Source: an uncultured Clostridia bacterium (lineage in GTDB: Bacteria > Bacillota > Clostridia > Lachnospirales > Lachnospiraceae). Taken from it: 64,000 nucleotides of DNA. The stretch is from the NCBI GenBank assembly GCA_946403295.1, contig CAMIZL010000006.1, positions 1 to 64,000 on the forward strand, read 5' to 3'. Each line of letters opens with the position of its first letter. Position 1 is the first letter of the stretch. This document shows positions 30,509 to 40,540 of this stretch, in pieces. The translations under genes and the position numbers were made by a program. The notes beneath the pieces are model-generated. The model ran no database searches. It saw nothing but the letters and a program-made list of their open reading frames with translations, and was not told the origin of the DNA.

Positions 30509-31314
30509 CCCCTCTTTGCAGTCGCCTCTGACGGCTGCGGTTCCTCGCCCGAAACCATACCGGAGATATCTGCTCCAAAAAGCGTTACCACATCGATTAT
30601 CTTGTCGAAGAACTGTTTTCTGCTGTCATTTCCGCGATTGATCTCATTAAAGACCTTGCCGTCCTTAAGGAAGATCACGCGTCTCGCATAGCTCGCGGAG
30701 AAGCTGTCATGTGTTACCATCATGATCGTGGCCCCGAGCTCCCTGTTAAGGTAATTGAATCGCTCGAGAAGCATCTTTGATGATTTTGAATCGAGTGCTC
30801 CCGTAGGCTCATCGGCAAGTACAAGTTTGGGATCCGTGATGATCGCACGCGCGGAAGCCACTCTCTGCTTCTGGCCTCCCGACATCTGGTAGGGGTATTT
30901 TGAAAGAACGTCGGTAATGCCGAGCTGCTCCGCTACCTCTTTGATCCTCTTGTCCATCGCGCTGACGGATCTCTTCTGGATCGAAAGCGCGAGCGAGATA
31001 TTCTCATATCCCGTGAGTGTGTCAAGAAGGTTGAAATCCTGGAAGATGAATCCGAGCTTCTCACGTCTGAACCTGTTAAGCTCTTTTCCTTTCAGATTTG
31101 TTATGTCCTGTCCCTCAAGGTAAATGTGACCGGAAGTCACACGGTCAATGGTCGAGATGCAGTTAAGAAGTGTTGTCTTTCCGCTTCCGGAAGCGCCCAT
31201 GATCGCCACGAACTCTCCTTCGTCAACGCTAAAGGAAATATCGTCAACAGCCTTTGTAAGACTTGACTTGCTTCCGTAATATTTTTCTATCTGCGCAACC
31301 TTAAGTAATTCCAT
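30505..31314 (-). CDS. BceA-type ABC transporter ATP-binding protein
   Basis: GASGSGKTTLLN, MSGGQKQRVASARA, LVLADEPTGALDS. Confidence 0.92.
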   Translation of the reverse strand: MELLKVAQIEKYYGSKSSLTKAVDDISFSVDEGEFVAIMGASGSGKTTLLNCISTIDRVTSGHIYLEGQDITNLKGKELNRFRREKLGFIFQDFNLLDTLTGYENISLALSIQKRSVSAMDKRIKEVAEQLGITDVLSKYPYQMSGGQKQRVASARAIITDPKLVLADEPTGALDSKSSKMLLERFNYLNRELGATIMMVTHDSFSASYARRVIFLKDGKVFNEINRGNDSRKQFFDKIIDVVTLFGADISGMVSGEEPQPSEATAKRG

Positions 31315-31397
31315 AAAAGTTTTGTTCTCCTTTCGTCTTTCTGGCTTACACTTTATCGAAACAACCCATATCTGTCGTTTTTTTAATCTTACCGAAC

Positions 31398-31413
31398 ATT
31401 ACAATTTTGTAAT
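31398..31413. promoter_or_regulatory. Candidate BceR-type operator ATTACAATTTTGTAAT
   Basis: Matches TNACA-N4-TGTAA dyad; located upstream of the bceAB-like genes. Confidence 0.65.
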
Positions 31414-31482
31414 CTTAATGTGTTTGGCGATCTCTTTTACCCTGCCCCGCGCCTGCGCTCTTACGAGAAAATGCAGCCGGTA

Positions 31483-32505
31483 TTACCGACTGCCGCGAGA
31501 AATGTAAAAGTCGTTTTTTGTGAATGTCAATGTCACTTCGGTATACGCATCTTCCTGCGATTCGATGCCGATCCCGTGCCCGAGACGGTCGCAGAGGTTC
31601 TTTACGATATAAAGACCCATACCCGTCGATTTCGAATCTTTTCTGCCGTTGGTTCCCGTATAAGATTTTTCAAAGACATTCTTTATATCGGCCGCGGGGA
31701 TACCGATCCCGTTGTCACGGAAGCGGACCGTGACCTGTTTGTCGTTTTCTTCGGCGCTGACGCTTATGACAAGCGGTCTTTCTTCCGAATAATATTTTAT
31801 GCTGTTGGCCATGAGCTGGCCGAATATGAATTCAAGCCACTTCCCGTCGGTCATGACGGACACGTCAAGTCCTTCCGTCTCGATCCTTGCATCTATCATC
31901 TGAAGGGCTTCGCGGTTCTTCACCGCGACATTACCGAATGCCTTTTTTACCGACGTTTCCTTGATCACGTAATCGCGCTCGGCATTCTCGCTGCGCGCAT
32001 AATAAAGAACGTTTTCTATATAATCGTCTATCCTGCCGAGCTGCACGGCCATCTTGTTCTCTATCTCGGGACTCTGTCGGCACATGAGCCTCATGCTCGC
32101 AAGCGGAAGCTTTGCCTCGTGTACCCAAAGCTCTATATATTCCCTGAACTCCTTGTTCTGCCGTCTGTACACGGCCACATTCTCGGCCATTGATCTGTCG
32201 CACTCGCTAAGCGTATTCACAAGCAGATCGCCCTCCAAAAATCCCGGAGCATCGAGCATTTCGCAGATCAGGTATTTCTTGTCAAGCTCATCAAGTGATC
32301 CGGCCAGCCTTCTGTAGAACTTCCTTTTCCGGAAATATTCCCACATCTCAAAAGCGACCGTCGCTATGGCGAAGATGATCGCCACGGCAAGGATCGCCTG
32401 CGTCTGAGCATTAAAAGCATTCAGAAAAATAATGACCATGGCAAACGCGATCACTCTTATCACGATCCCGGGGATCCGGTCCCTCAAAAAGCCTGAAATC
32501 GTCAT
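31483..32505 (-). CDS. BceS-like intramembrane-sensing histidine kinase
   Basis: Short two-TM N-terminus, H-box LWVHEAKLPLASMRL, GMGLYIVKNLCDRLG. Confidence 0.9.
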   Translation of the reverse strand: MTISGFLRDRIPGIVIRVIAFAMVIIFLNAFNAQTQAILAVAIIFAIATVAFEMWEYFRKRKFYRRLAGSLDELDKKYLICEMLDAPGFLEGDLLVNTLSECDRSMAENVAVYRRQNKEFREYIELWVHEAKLPLASMRLMCRQSPEIENKMAVQLGRIDDYIENVLYYARSENAERDYVIKETSVKKAFGNVAVKNREALQMIDARIETEGLDVSVMTDGKWLEFIFGQLMANSIKYYSEERPLVISVSAEENDKQVTVRFRDNGIGIPAADIKNVFEKSYTGTNGRKDSKSTGMGLYIVKNLCDRLGHGIGIESQEDAYTEVTLTFTKNDFYISRGSR

Positions 32506-32570
32506 TTCCCTTTTCCTCCCGTTGTTTTCTCTTGTTGAAGCGATCGTTTCCGCCTATCCGGAACAACTTC

Positions 32571-33251
32571 TTATCTTAGGATATAACCCAGTTTCTTTCT
32601 GGTCTCGATGGCGTCACTGACCCCGAGCTCGGCAAGTTTGTTGCGCAGTCTGCTGATATTCACCGAGAGGGCATTATCATTGATATATTCGTCATTATCC
32701 CAAAGCGCGGTCATCAGATCGTCGCGCGACACTATCTCTCCCTGCCTGTCGAAAAGCACCTGGAATATGACCATCTCATTCTTCGTGAGGATCCGTTCTT
32801 CATCGCCCCTTACAAGGCTGCCCTTCACAAAACTCACCCTGATGTCCTTGTACATCTCGGTCTGAACGGCCTTTGCGGTTCTTTTGAGCACGGCCGATAT
32901 CCGAAGCAGAAGGATCGTCGGATTATAAGGCTTGGTTATATAGTCATCGGCCCCGTAGCTCATCGAAAGCACCTGGTCCATGTCCTCGGTACGGCTCGTG
33001 AGCATGATGACGGGCGTATCGTTTGATTTGCGGTATTTTTGAAGAAGGGCCTCTCCGTTCTCGCCGGGAAGGCTGATATCAAGCAATACAAGATCGGCAT
33101 CCGATGCCTCCATCTGCGCATATGCGTCGGTGAAGTCCCGTATGATCTCAACCTCGTATCCCGATTTTTCAAGAAGGTTCGACAGCTCCACGCACAGCGT
33201 CCTGTCGTCCTCAACGATAAGTATTTTTTTCACAGGCTCTCCCGCTTTCAT
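32571..33251 (-). CDS. BceR-like OmpR-family response regulator
   Basis: KKILIVEDDRTL, LVLLDISLPG, winged-helix C-terminus. Confidence 0.92.
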   Translation of the reverse strand: MKAGEPVKKILIVEDDRTLCVELSNLLEKSGYEVEIIRDFTDAYAQMEASDADLVLLDISLPGENGEALLQKYRKSNDTPVIMLTSRTEDMDQVLSMSYGADDYITKPYNPTILLLRISAVLKRTAKAVQTEMYKDIRVSFVKGSLVRGDEERILTKNEMVIFQVLFDRQGEIVSRDDLMTALWDNDEYINDNALSVNISRLRNKLAELGVSDAIETRKKLGYILR

Positions 33252-33363
33252 AAAAATTTTTCTTACTTATTCTACAGTCCCTACTTTAATCGTCATGTAA
33301 AACCTTGTCAATTCACCCGGCTGCCGCAATAAAATGGTAACACAACTTAGCTCCCAAAAGCAA

Positions 33364-33424
33364 AATCTTCATCAAATCTTAATGACTTTGCATATTTCTT
33401 TTTAATAACGCTCCGCATTATAAT
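33364..33424 (+). promoter_or_regulatory. Promoter region of the VanRS-like pair: TATAAT at 33419-33424 and direct repeats AATCTTCATCA/AATCTTAATGA
   Basis: 11-bp-phased direct repeats upstream of a consensus -10; -35 weak. Confidence 0.45.
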
Positions 33425-33451
33425 GGACTTACATCAAGAGGAGGGGGAGAC

Positions 33452-34147
33452 ATGCCTAACATTCTGATATGCGATGACGAAAAAGATATCGTCAACGCCC
33501 TGAAGATTTATTTATCAAATCCCGAATACACGCTTTTCGAAGCATACAACGGGAAAGAAGCACTCGACATCGTGAAAGAAAATGAAATACACCTTATACT
33601 CCTGGATATCATGATGCCGGTAATGGACGGCATGACCGCCATGGCTAAGATCCGCGAGATCAGTAATGTTCCGATCATCGTGCTTACCGCTAAATCCGAA
33701 GACACGGATGTGATCCTCGGGCTTAATGTCGGCGCCGATGATTACATTACAAAGCCTTTTAATCCTCTCGAGGTGAATGCCAGAGTGCATTCTCAATTGC
33801 GCCGTTATCTGAACTTCGGTGGAAATGCCCCTTCACCTGAAGAATACCGTAACGGCGGGATCGAGCTTAACGATCGCACGAAGGAAGTTCTCCTCGACGG
33901 AAGTCCCATATCGTTAACACCAAAGGAATATGAAATCCTGAAGCTCTTGATATCGAATCCCGACAGAGTATTCTCCCCCAAGGAAATCTACAGCACTGTC
34001 TGGAAGGACAAGCCCTTTGGTACGGACAACACCGTGGCGGTCCACATCCGTCATCTCAGGGAAAAACTTGAGATCAATCCTGCCGAGCCGCGCTATATCA
34101 TCGTGGTCTTCGGTCAGGGCTACAAAATGAAAGGATCAAGAAAATAA
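33452..34147 (+). CDS. VanR-like OmpR-family response regulator
   Basis: ILICDDEKDIVNALKIYL, LLDIMMPVMDG, TKPFNPLEV. Confidence 0.92.
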   Translation: MPNILICDDEKDIVNALKIYLSNPEYTLFEAYNGKEALDIVKENEIHLILLDIMMPVMDGMTAMAKIREISNVPIIVLTAKSEDTDVILGLNVGADDYITKPFNPLEVNARVHSQLRRYLNFGGNAPSPEEYRNGGIELNDRTKEVLLDGSPISLTPKEYEILKLLISNPDRVFSPKEIYSTVWKDKPFGTDNTVAVHIRHLREKLEINPAEPRYIIVVFGQGYKMKGSRK

Positions 34148-35739
34148 TGAAAAGATTCATGAAATCTCTGGTCGGAAAAACCACTCTCTTCGTACTGTGT
34201 GTCGCATCCGTGTGCGCCGCCGTGTTCGGCGTCATACTGCTTGTGGCTTCTTATACATCGGACCGTCACCTCTTGAAATTGTTTGGCGGCACCTTGACGT
34301 ATATACCACAGTCCACAGTAATCCTTTGTATCGCCGGTTTTATTGTTCTTGCAATAGCCTCCTTCATAATGCTTATGTACTCAGCCGGAAGGAGGCCCGG
34401 CTCCGATGAACTTGCGCCCGGTTTTACGGAGAATATCCCATACGACGTTATGACAGCCGGTTTGGCCGTGATCGCGGTGTTCACTGTTACGGTCGCAGAC
34501 CGTCTCGGTAACTCAAAGCTTCGCGCCGTGTCAGCCGTCATCCTGATCGCCGCCGGTATAAGCGTTGTTCTCGGGATGTGCATGACTGCCGCAAGCCGCC
34601 TCAAGCAGAAAACTTTCTTTAGCAAACTGTTCCTGAGAAGGATCTGTATTTGGATCAAAGATCTTGTTTGTTGGATAGGAAGGGGTATCTTAAGATTTGG
34701 AAGATTTCTCGCTTATACGATCCGCAGGATCCCGCTCGTGCCGAAAACGACGCTCGTTATTGTCGCAGCCGTAGCGATCGAGTTATTCCTGATGCTCACT
34801 TACCGGCAATACCGCGGCAGTATACAGGTCGGTTACGTGCTCCTTTGCTGGTTCATTGAAAAACTGATTCTTTGTCCTTTGATATTATATGTCGCCATAT
34901 CGATAAAGAATCTCAAAAAAGGCGGAGAGGCGCTGGCCTCGGGAGATTATTCCTATGTGACCGATACGAGCAGGATGCTCGGGGATCTTAAACAACACGG
35001 CGAAAACCTCAACAATATCGCTGTGGGAATGAACCGCGCCGTCGAGGATCGTCTTAAAAGCGAACGCATGAAAACCGAGCTCATCACAAACGTCTCGCAT
35101 GATATAAAAACTCCCCTTACTTCGATCATCAACTATGCAGCGTTGATCGGTGAAGGAAAATGCGATGAGTCTCAAATGAAAGAATATTCGGAAGTCCTGG
35201 TCCGTCAATCCGACAAGCTTAAGAAACTTATAGAGGATCTTGTCGAAGCATCGAAAGCCTCGACCGGAAATATCGAGATAATTCCCGCGCAATGCGACGC
35301 ATCCGTCTTTATAACCCAGGCTGCCGGAGAATTTGAAGAAAAGCTTCGCGGCTCTGAACTTGTTCTCATCACAAAGCTTCCCGAAAAGGAGCTGCGTATA
35401 AACGTAGACGGGCGCAGGATGTGGAGGATATTCGACAACCTCCTGAACAACATATGCAAGTATTCGCAGCCCGGAACACGCGTATATCTGTCTCTTGAGG
35501 AATCGGACAAAAACGCCGTTTTCACCTTCAAAAACACATCGCGCGAACCCCTTGACATGACGGAAGCCGAACTTATGGAACGCTTCACACGTGGTGACGC
35601 ATCGCGAAACACCGAAGGCAACGGTCTCGGTCTTTCGATCGCGAAAAGCCTGACAGACCTGCAAGGCGGCTCCATGAACATAAGCGTTGACGGAGATTTG
35701 TTTAAAGTTGTACTTGCGTTTCCTTTGATTGATTTTTGA
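34147..35739 (+). CDS. Multi-TM sensor histidine kinase (VanS-like)
   Basis: TNVSHDIKTPLTSIINYA H-box; GNGLGLSIAKSL; TAATG overlap with the regulator. Confidence 0.9.
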   Translation: MKRFMKSLVGKTTLFVLCVASVCAAVFGVILLVASYTSDRHLLKLFGGTLTYIPQSTVILCIAGFIVLAIASFIMLMYSAGRRPGSDELAPGFTENIPYDVMTAGLAVIAVFTVTVADRLGNSKLRAVSAVILIAAGISVVLGMCMTAASRLKQKTFFSKLFLRRICIWIKDLVCWIGRGILRFGRFLAYTIRRIPLVPKTTLVIVAAVAIELFLMLTYRQYRGSIQVGYVLLCWFIEKLILCPLILYVAISIKNLKKGGEALASGDYSYVTDTSRMLGDLKQHGENLNNIAVGMNRAVEDRLKSERMKTELITNVSHDIKTPLTSIINYAALIGEGKCDESQMKEYSEVLVRQSDKLKKLIEDLVEASKASTGNIEIIPAQCDASVFITQAAGEFEEKLRGSELVLITKLPEKELRINVDGRRMWRIFDNLLNNICKYSQPGTRVYLSLEESDKNAVFTFKNTSREPLDMTEAELMERFTRGDASRNTEGNGLGLSIAKSLTDLQGGSMNISVDGDLFKVVLAFPLIDF

Positions 35740-36661
35740 TCATATCGAGCACCTGTTCCCTGTTTTTGAGAGCAGTTCCGGCACCGACGCCTGTTGTGCA
35801 TATCGCACCGCAGGCGTTGCCGAATTTTAGGGCTTCCGTAACATTTTCGCCCCGGAGTATCTCCGATGCGAACCCGGCGATCAGGTTATCACCGGCGCCT
35901 GTCGCATCAACCGCTACGATCTCGCATGCGGGCACCGTGATCTTCATTTCGGGATTTTTAAAGAAGCACCCCTTCGCACCGAGCTTAATGATAACATTCT
36001 TTATTCCGTAACTGAGGAACACATCCGCCATCTCTTCGGGGTCTTCTTTCCCCGTATAATATTTTGCCTCATCCTCGTTCGGGGTGATATAGTCTACGAG
36101 CGGCAAAGCATCTTTCAGATCTTCAAGAGTGAGGAACCGGAAGTTCGGCAGCTTCGTGTCCGCAAAAACGAGCGCACCCGACTTCTTCGCGATGGTAAGT
36201 ACCGAAAGGATTATCCCGGGGTCGTCAAAAGGCGCCCTAAAGAGCGAGCCGAGGATGAGCGCCCTTGCTTTCGTAAGGCTCTCCCCGAAATTCTCGGGAT
36301 GAAAATTATAGCGATGAGAATTGTTTGTGATCGACTTTCTTGAGCCGTCTTCATTTACGAACATCGTTGTAACGGGAGTCGGATGTTCTTCCGATCTGAC
36401 GATCAGGTCCGTATTGACACCTGCGCCCGTAAGAGCGGAAACGATCATATCTCCCGCGCAGTCCTTACCGAGCGAGCAAAGGATGCCCGTTCTTGATCCG
36501 AGCTTCGCCGCTGCCATTCCGGCATTGACGGCTTCTCCGCCAACATTAAGCGAACCCGATCCGGCACGAAAACCCGTGGCCGAAACCGGATTCGGATCAA
36601 AACCTTTTATTATGGAATCTACAAGCGCGGTACCGATACATATGATGTCATATTCTTTCAT
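35702..36661 (-). CDS. PfkB-family carbohydrate kinase
   Basis: GGEAVNAGMAAAKLG, DATGAGDNLIAGFASEI. Confidence 0.9.
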   Translation of the reverse strand: MKEYDIICIGTALVDSIIKGFDPNPVSATGFRAGSGSLNVGGEAVNAGMAAAKLGSRTGILCSLGKDCAGDMIVSALTGAGVNTDLIVRSEEHPTPVTTMFVNEDGSRKSITNNSHRYNFHPENFGESLTKARALILGSLFRAPFDDPGIILSVLTIAKKSGALVFADTKLPNFRFLTLEDLKDALPLVDYITPNEDEAKYYTGKEDPEEMADVFLSYGIKNVIIKLGAKGCFFKNPEMKITVPACEIVAVDATGAGDNLIAGFASEILRGENVTEALKFGNACGAICTTGVGAGTALKNREQVLDMIKNQSKETQVQL

Positions 36662-36686
36662 GACGCCTTGACTTCCTTCCCACGAT

Positions 36687-38051
36687 CTATGTCACTTTCT
36701 TCTCTACGATCGCTTTCCCGACCCATTTCTTCTTGTACCAGTAATACATGACGATCAAACCCCTTATGCACTCATCGGTTGCGGTTCCCACGAAAATTCC
36801 CGCAACTCCGAATTTGAGCGCAACGCCAAAGATATAACCGGTCGCAAGACCAAGTCCCCAATTACTGAGGATTCCCGCAATAAGAGGGAATATATATGCT
36901 CCCGCCGCCTTCAGGCTGCTTACAAAAGTCATGTTGAGGCATCGTCCGATCTCAACAAATATATCCACGATCATTATAGCCTGCCCCAGCGCGATTATCT
37001 TTTCATTGTCCGTAAAGATCCGCAGGGTATAGCTGCATAATATCGCATTGATTGACGCCAGCGCGATCGTTATGGGCATGGATGTTCGAAGCGTCTTAAA
37101 TACGCGCCGATAAGCCTCACCCGTCTTGCCGGCCCCGACAAGATGTCCCGTTATTATCTGCGTCGACATGGCGCATGCGTTCGAGAATATCATCGCGAAA
37201 GATATGAGCGTGTAGCAGTACGACCTGGCGTTGACAGCGTCGTTTCCCATCGCATTTACGAAGGCGAGGAGTGTGGTCTGATAAATATTATATGTAAGAT
37301 TCTCGCCTGCCGACGGGAGGCCGATCCTGATCATCCTTAAAAGCAGCTGACCCGGGAACGGTCTAAGGAAACGTAGCGACACCTTTCCAATCTTCTCCGC
37401 ATAGAAGAACACAAAAAGTGCGTTCACGGCTATAACTCTTGCGGCAACGGTTGATATCGCAACACCTTCAACACCCATGTTGAGGAACGAAAGCGGTCCG
37501 TAGAGGAAAAGATAATTGCCGAGGATATTTATAACGTTTATACCGAGCGAGACGCACATTCCTATCCCGGTAAAACCGTTACACCTGAGGATCTGAAGCA
37601 TTACGCTAAAGACTGCGGTGACAAAACCCGATCCCCCGACAATATAAATGTATATCATCGAATAAGGTCTCATCTCGGCAGATACGTTAAGCAGATCCAT
37701 GATAAGCGGATTTGCCGCACAAAAAGCGGCACTGAGCGCAGCGCCTATCGTAAAGTTGACCATGATCGCAAGCGTGTAGATCATGTTCATCTTTTCGTAC
37801 CATTTTGCTCCGAGATATTGGGCCACAACAACGCTCGTTGCCGTCGCGATGACATTAAAAAAAATGTTCATCATGAACAATATCGAATTTGCATTTCCTA
37901 CTGCCCCGACCGCAAACTCATCGTAGTGACTGAGCATGATCGTATCCACATTGTTCAGCATCACGTTGAGGAACAGTTCTAAGAACATCGGTCCCGCAAG
38001 CACCAAAAGCGGTGTTCTTTCATCTATGATCTTTGTCTTGTTGTTTTTCAT
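36687..38051 (-). CDS. MATE-family efflux transporter
   Basis: 12-TM-type protein with MATE-like N-terminus (PMFLELFLNVMLNNVDTIMLS). Confidence 0.9.
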   Translation of the reverse strand: MKNNKTKIIDERTPLLVLAGPMFLELFLNVMLNNVDTIMLSHYDEFAVGAVGNANSILFMMNIFFNVIATATSVVVAQYLGAKWYEKMNMIYTLAIMVNFTIGAALSAAFCAANPLIMDLLNVSAEMRPYSMIYIYIVGGSGFVTAVFSVMLQILRCNGFTGIGMCVSLGINVINILGNYLFLYGPLSFLNMGVEGVAISTVAARVIAVNALFVFFYAEKIGKVSLRFLRPFPGQLLLRMIRIGLPSAGENLTYNIYQTTLLAFVNAMGNDAVNARSYCYTLISFAMIFSNACAMSTQIITGHLVGAGKTGEAYRRVFKTLRTSMPITIALASINAILCSYTLRIFTDNEKIIALGQAIMIVDIFVEIGRCLNMTFVSSLKAAGAYIFPLIAGILSNWGLGLATGYIFGVALKFGVAGIFVGTATDECIRGLIVMYYWYKKKWVGKAIVEKKVT

Positions 38052-38218
38052 TTCTCGTCCTGCCAATTACATGTTTTTTCTCTCAAGGATAATTGACATA
38101 TTACACCGACCCACCACTTATAGACAATCAGATATCGCCCTGCGGCTTTTCATTTTTTGTTCAGGATGACTTTACTTATCGTCCCGGGGCCTCGCAACCC
38201 CCGGTATTTTCACCTCTT

Positions 38219-38872
38219 TTATCTTTTTACAAGGATCTTTACAACACTCAAAACATCCTTATGTCTGAGCTTTCTCGGTTCGAATCTGATCAACCCGTAG
38301 ACAAGCTGCATCACGAGTCCGGCACCGAACGTGCTGATGAGCGTTCCGATCCCCACGGGGCCTCCGAGCAGGTAGCCGATCAGGAGGACGACAGCCCACA
38401 GCATGACTTCTACGATGCCGATAGGGATCCTTTTGAGGCGCTTGCCGAGACCCACAAGCAGCGAATCGCGGGGCCCGCAGCCCTGCTCGGCTTTCATGTA
38501 GATCCACATCCCGAGCGCCATGAAGACGAAGCCGACGAGCATGATCCCGATCCCGAGCCACATGTTGTCGTTCTCGGGGAAGGGGTTCAGGTAGTCGTAG
38601 AGCTGTATGAGGTTACCGGTGAGCAATGCGTCTATGATCGTGCCGAAACCGATCTTCTCTTTCATAATGATGTCTATCACGAGCACGGTGACTGCGATGA
38701 ACGTCATGCAGATCCCGTAGTTGAACGGAGTGTGGGCCGCGAGTCCCATGCCGAGGCAATCCCACGGCGCAAGTCCGATGTTTGCGAAGATCGTCAGGTG
38801 CACTCCGAAGGAGAACACTGCGAGTCCGAGCACGATCCTGATCCATTCCGTAATGATCTTCTTTTTGTTCAT
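38219..38872 (-). CDS. YczE/YyaS/YitT-family membrane protein
   Basis: GLAPWDCLGMGLA, GCGPRDSLLVGL. Confidence 0.75.
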   Translation of the reverse strand: MNKKKIITEWIRIVLGLAVFSFGVHLTIFANIGLAPWDCLGMGLAAHTPFNYGICMTFIAVTVLVIDIIMKEKIGFGTIIDALLTGNLIQLYDYLNPFPENDNMWLGIGIMLVGFVFMALGMWIYMKAEQGCGPRDSLLVGLGKRLKRIPIGIVEVMLWAVVLLIGYLLGGPVGIGTLISTFGAGLVMQLVYGLIRFEPRKLRHKDVLSVVKILVKR

Positions 38873-38989
38873 TTCTTTGTTCCTAAGATTTACAATTTCT
38901 TTTAGATTTCCATGTGCCTTTGGATTATCTTTTTTTAAATATCCATGTGGCTTTCTGAGTTCCTGTCGTTTTTAATATCCTTTGTTCCT

Positions 38990-40255
38990 TCAGATATCTT
39001 TGAGACGGGCTGTGATCTCGTTACACTTCTCGTAGACTTCTTCGGCATCCGTTCCGATGAAGCGGCCGTCCCTGTAGAGGGTCCTGCCGTCGATCATGGT
39101 CATCTTGATGTTGCTCTTCGAGCCGCTGTATACGATGTTTTTCTTGATGTTGAGGATGGGCTGCATGTTGGGCTGATGCATGTCGATCATGATGATGTCG
39201 GCAAGCTTGCCCTCAGCCAGCGCGTCGTTGTCAAAGAGTCCCATGGCATGTGCGCCGTTTACGCACGCCATCTTGAGAACTTCATACGCATCAACAGCCT
39301 TGGGGTCGTTGTCGCGAAGCTTCGCGAGACCTGTCACAAGGAACATCTCCCTAAAGAAATCAAGGCAGTTGTTCGAGGAAGCTCCGTCTGTTCCGAGGGA
39401 GATCTCGATGCCCTTCTGCATGTACTTTGTGATGGGCGCGATACCGCTCGCGAGCTTGGTGTTCGAGCCGGGATTGCTGACCACGCGGATCCCTCTCTTC
39501 TTCATGATGTCCATGTCGGCATCCTCAACCCAGACACCGTGGTAGATGGTTCCGCCGAAGTCCCAGAGGCCGAGTTCGTCGAAGAGCGCCATGGGTGTGA
39601 GGTTGTACCTTCCCTTGCATTCCTCGTGTTCTGTCTTTGTCTCAGACATGTGAACATAAAGCGGAGCCTTGTACTTGTGGAGGAGCTCCGACATCGCTTC
39701 GAGTGTGCTCTTGTCGCATGTGTACTCCGCATGAAGTCCCATAAGGAATCCCGTGAGCGGGTTCCTTCCGTTAAGCTCGTTGAACCTCTTCTCAACGATG
39801 TCGATGGGGCCGCTGAACTTGTTGAAGCCGGATACCATCTGGCAGCGCATGCCGAACTGTTCTGCCGCTTCGGCTGTCGTCTCGGGTGTGAGGTACATGT
39901 CCGCGCACGCGGTAACACCGGATGTGAGATACTCGAGGAACGCCAGCTTCGAAAGCCAGAAGATGTCCTCGCCCGTCATCTTGTCCTCGCGTGGAAAGAT
40001 CTCGTTGAAGAGCCAGTCCTGAAGATTCAGGTCGTCCGCAAGCGAGCGGAATGCCGTCATGCCGGAGTGCGTGTGCGCGTTCTTAAAGCCCGGCAGGAGG
40101 ACGTTGCCCTCGCAGTCGATCTCCTCGTCAAATGTTCCGGGCTTCGCGGGACCCACGTATGTGATCTTGTTGCCGTCAATGTGGATGTCGCCCTCGATGA
40201 TCCGGTCATCTCCGAGCATAGTGATTATTCTTGCATTATAAAGTCGTGTTTTCAT
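38990..40255 (-). CDS. Amidohydrolase (MtaD/chlorohydrolase-type deaminase)
   Basis: VLLPGFKNAHTHSGM, LGTDGASSNNCLD, HVSET-type HMSET motif. Confidence 0.9.
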   Translation of the reverse strand: MKTRLYNARIITMLGDDRIIEGDIHIDGNKITYVGPAKPGTFDEEIDCEGNVLLPGFKNAHTHSGMTAFRSLADDLNLQDWLFNEIFPREDKMTGEDIFWLSKLAFLEYLTSGVTACADMYLTPETTAEAAEQFGMRCQMVSGFNKFSGPIDIVEKRFNELNGRNPLTGFLMGLHAEYTCDKSTLEAMSELLHKYKAPLYVHMSETKTEHEECKGRYNLTPMALFDELGLWDFGGTIYHGVWVEDADMDIMKKRGIRVVSNPGSNTKLASGIAPITKYMQKGIEISLGTDGASSNNCLDFFREMFLVTGLAKLRDNDPKAVDAYEVLKMACVNGAHAMGLFDNDALAEGKLADIIMIDMHQPNMQPILNIKKNIVYSGSKSNIKMTMIDGRTLYRDGRFIGTDAEEVYEKCNEITARLKDI

Positions 40256-40268
40256 TTAGAATCTCCTT

Positions 40269-40353
40269 GCATTCGATTCTATCGAATGCGTTTCCTTGTC
40301 GCATTCTTCAACGCAGTACCGGTTTTCTCTTTGCATTCGATAAAATCGAATGC
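40269..40353 (-). repeat. Two near-identical hairpins (GCATTCGAT-N3-ATCGAATGC, 64 bp apart) in the amidohydrolase 5' UTR
   Basis: 40269-40289 and 40333-40353 with shared flank g(t/c)ttccttgtcg. Confidence 0.9.
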
Positions 40354-40381
40354 GCTTCCTTGTCGATATTTCACGGTATAC

Positions 40382-40409
40382 ATTATACACTTATTCCCCT
40401 GAAACTCAA
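40382..40409 (-). promoter_or_regulatory. Candidate promoter for the amidohydrolase (TTGAGT-N16-TATAAT)
   Basis: Minus strand -35 40404-40409, -10 40382-40387. Confidence 0.55.
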
Positions 40410-40540
40410 ATGCAATCCCTTTATTTCCGCTCTCTCGCTTAAGGGATTGCATTCGAATACTTATCATCAATGGTCTCGACGTCGGTACAAGGGAACAATA
40501 GTTTTGTTAACCGCGAAATTCATTCCGTTTCCTGAATATT

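Noticed and set aside
34885-35664. 259-aa minus-strand ORF opposite the VanS-like kinase
   Set aside because: Antisense mirror of the histidine kinase coding region.
38945-40402. 485-aa plus-strand ORF opposite the amidohydrolase gene
   Set aside because: Antisense mirror ORF; composition follows the codon structure of the real minus-strand gene, no SD or family.
40279-40470. 63-aa ORF spanning the amidohydrolase leader
   Set aside because: Extends across the predicted promoter and hairpins, no convincing SD; a leader peptide cannot be excluded but is not supported.
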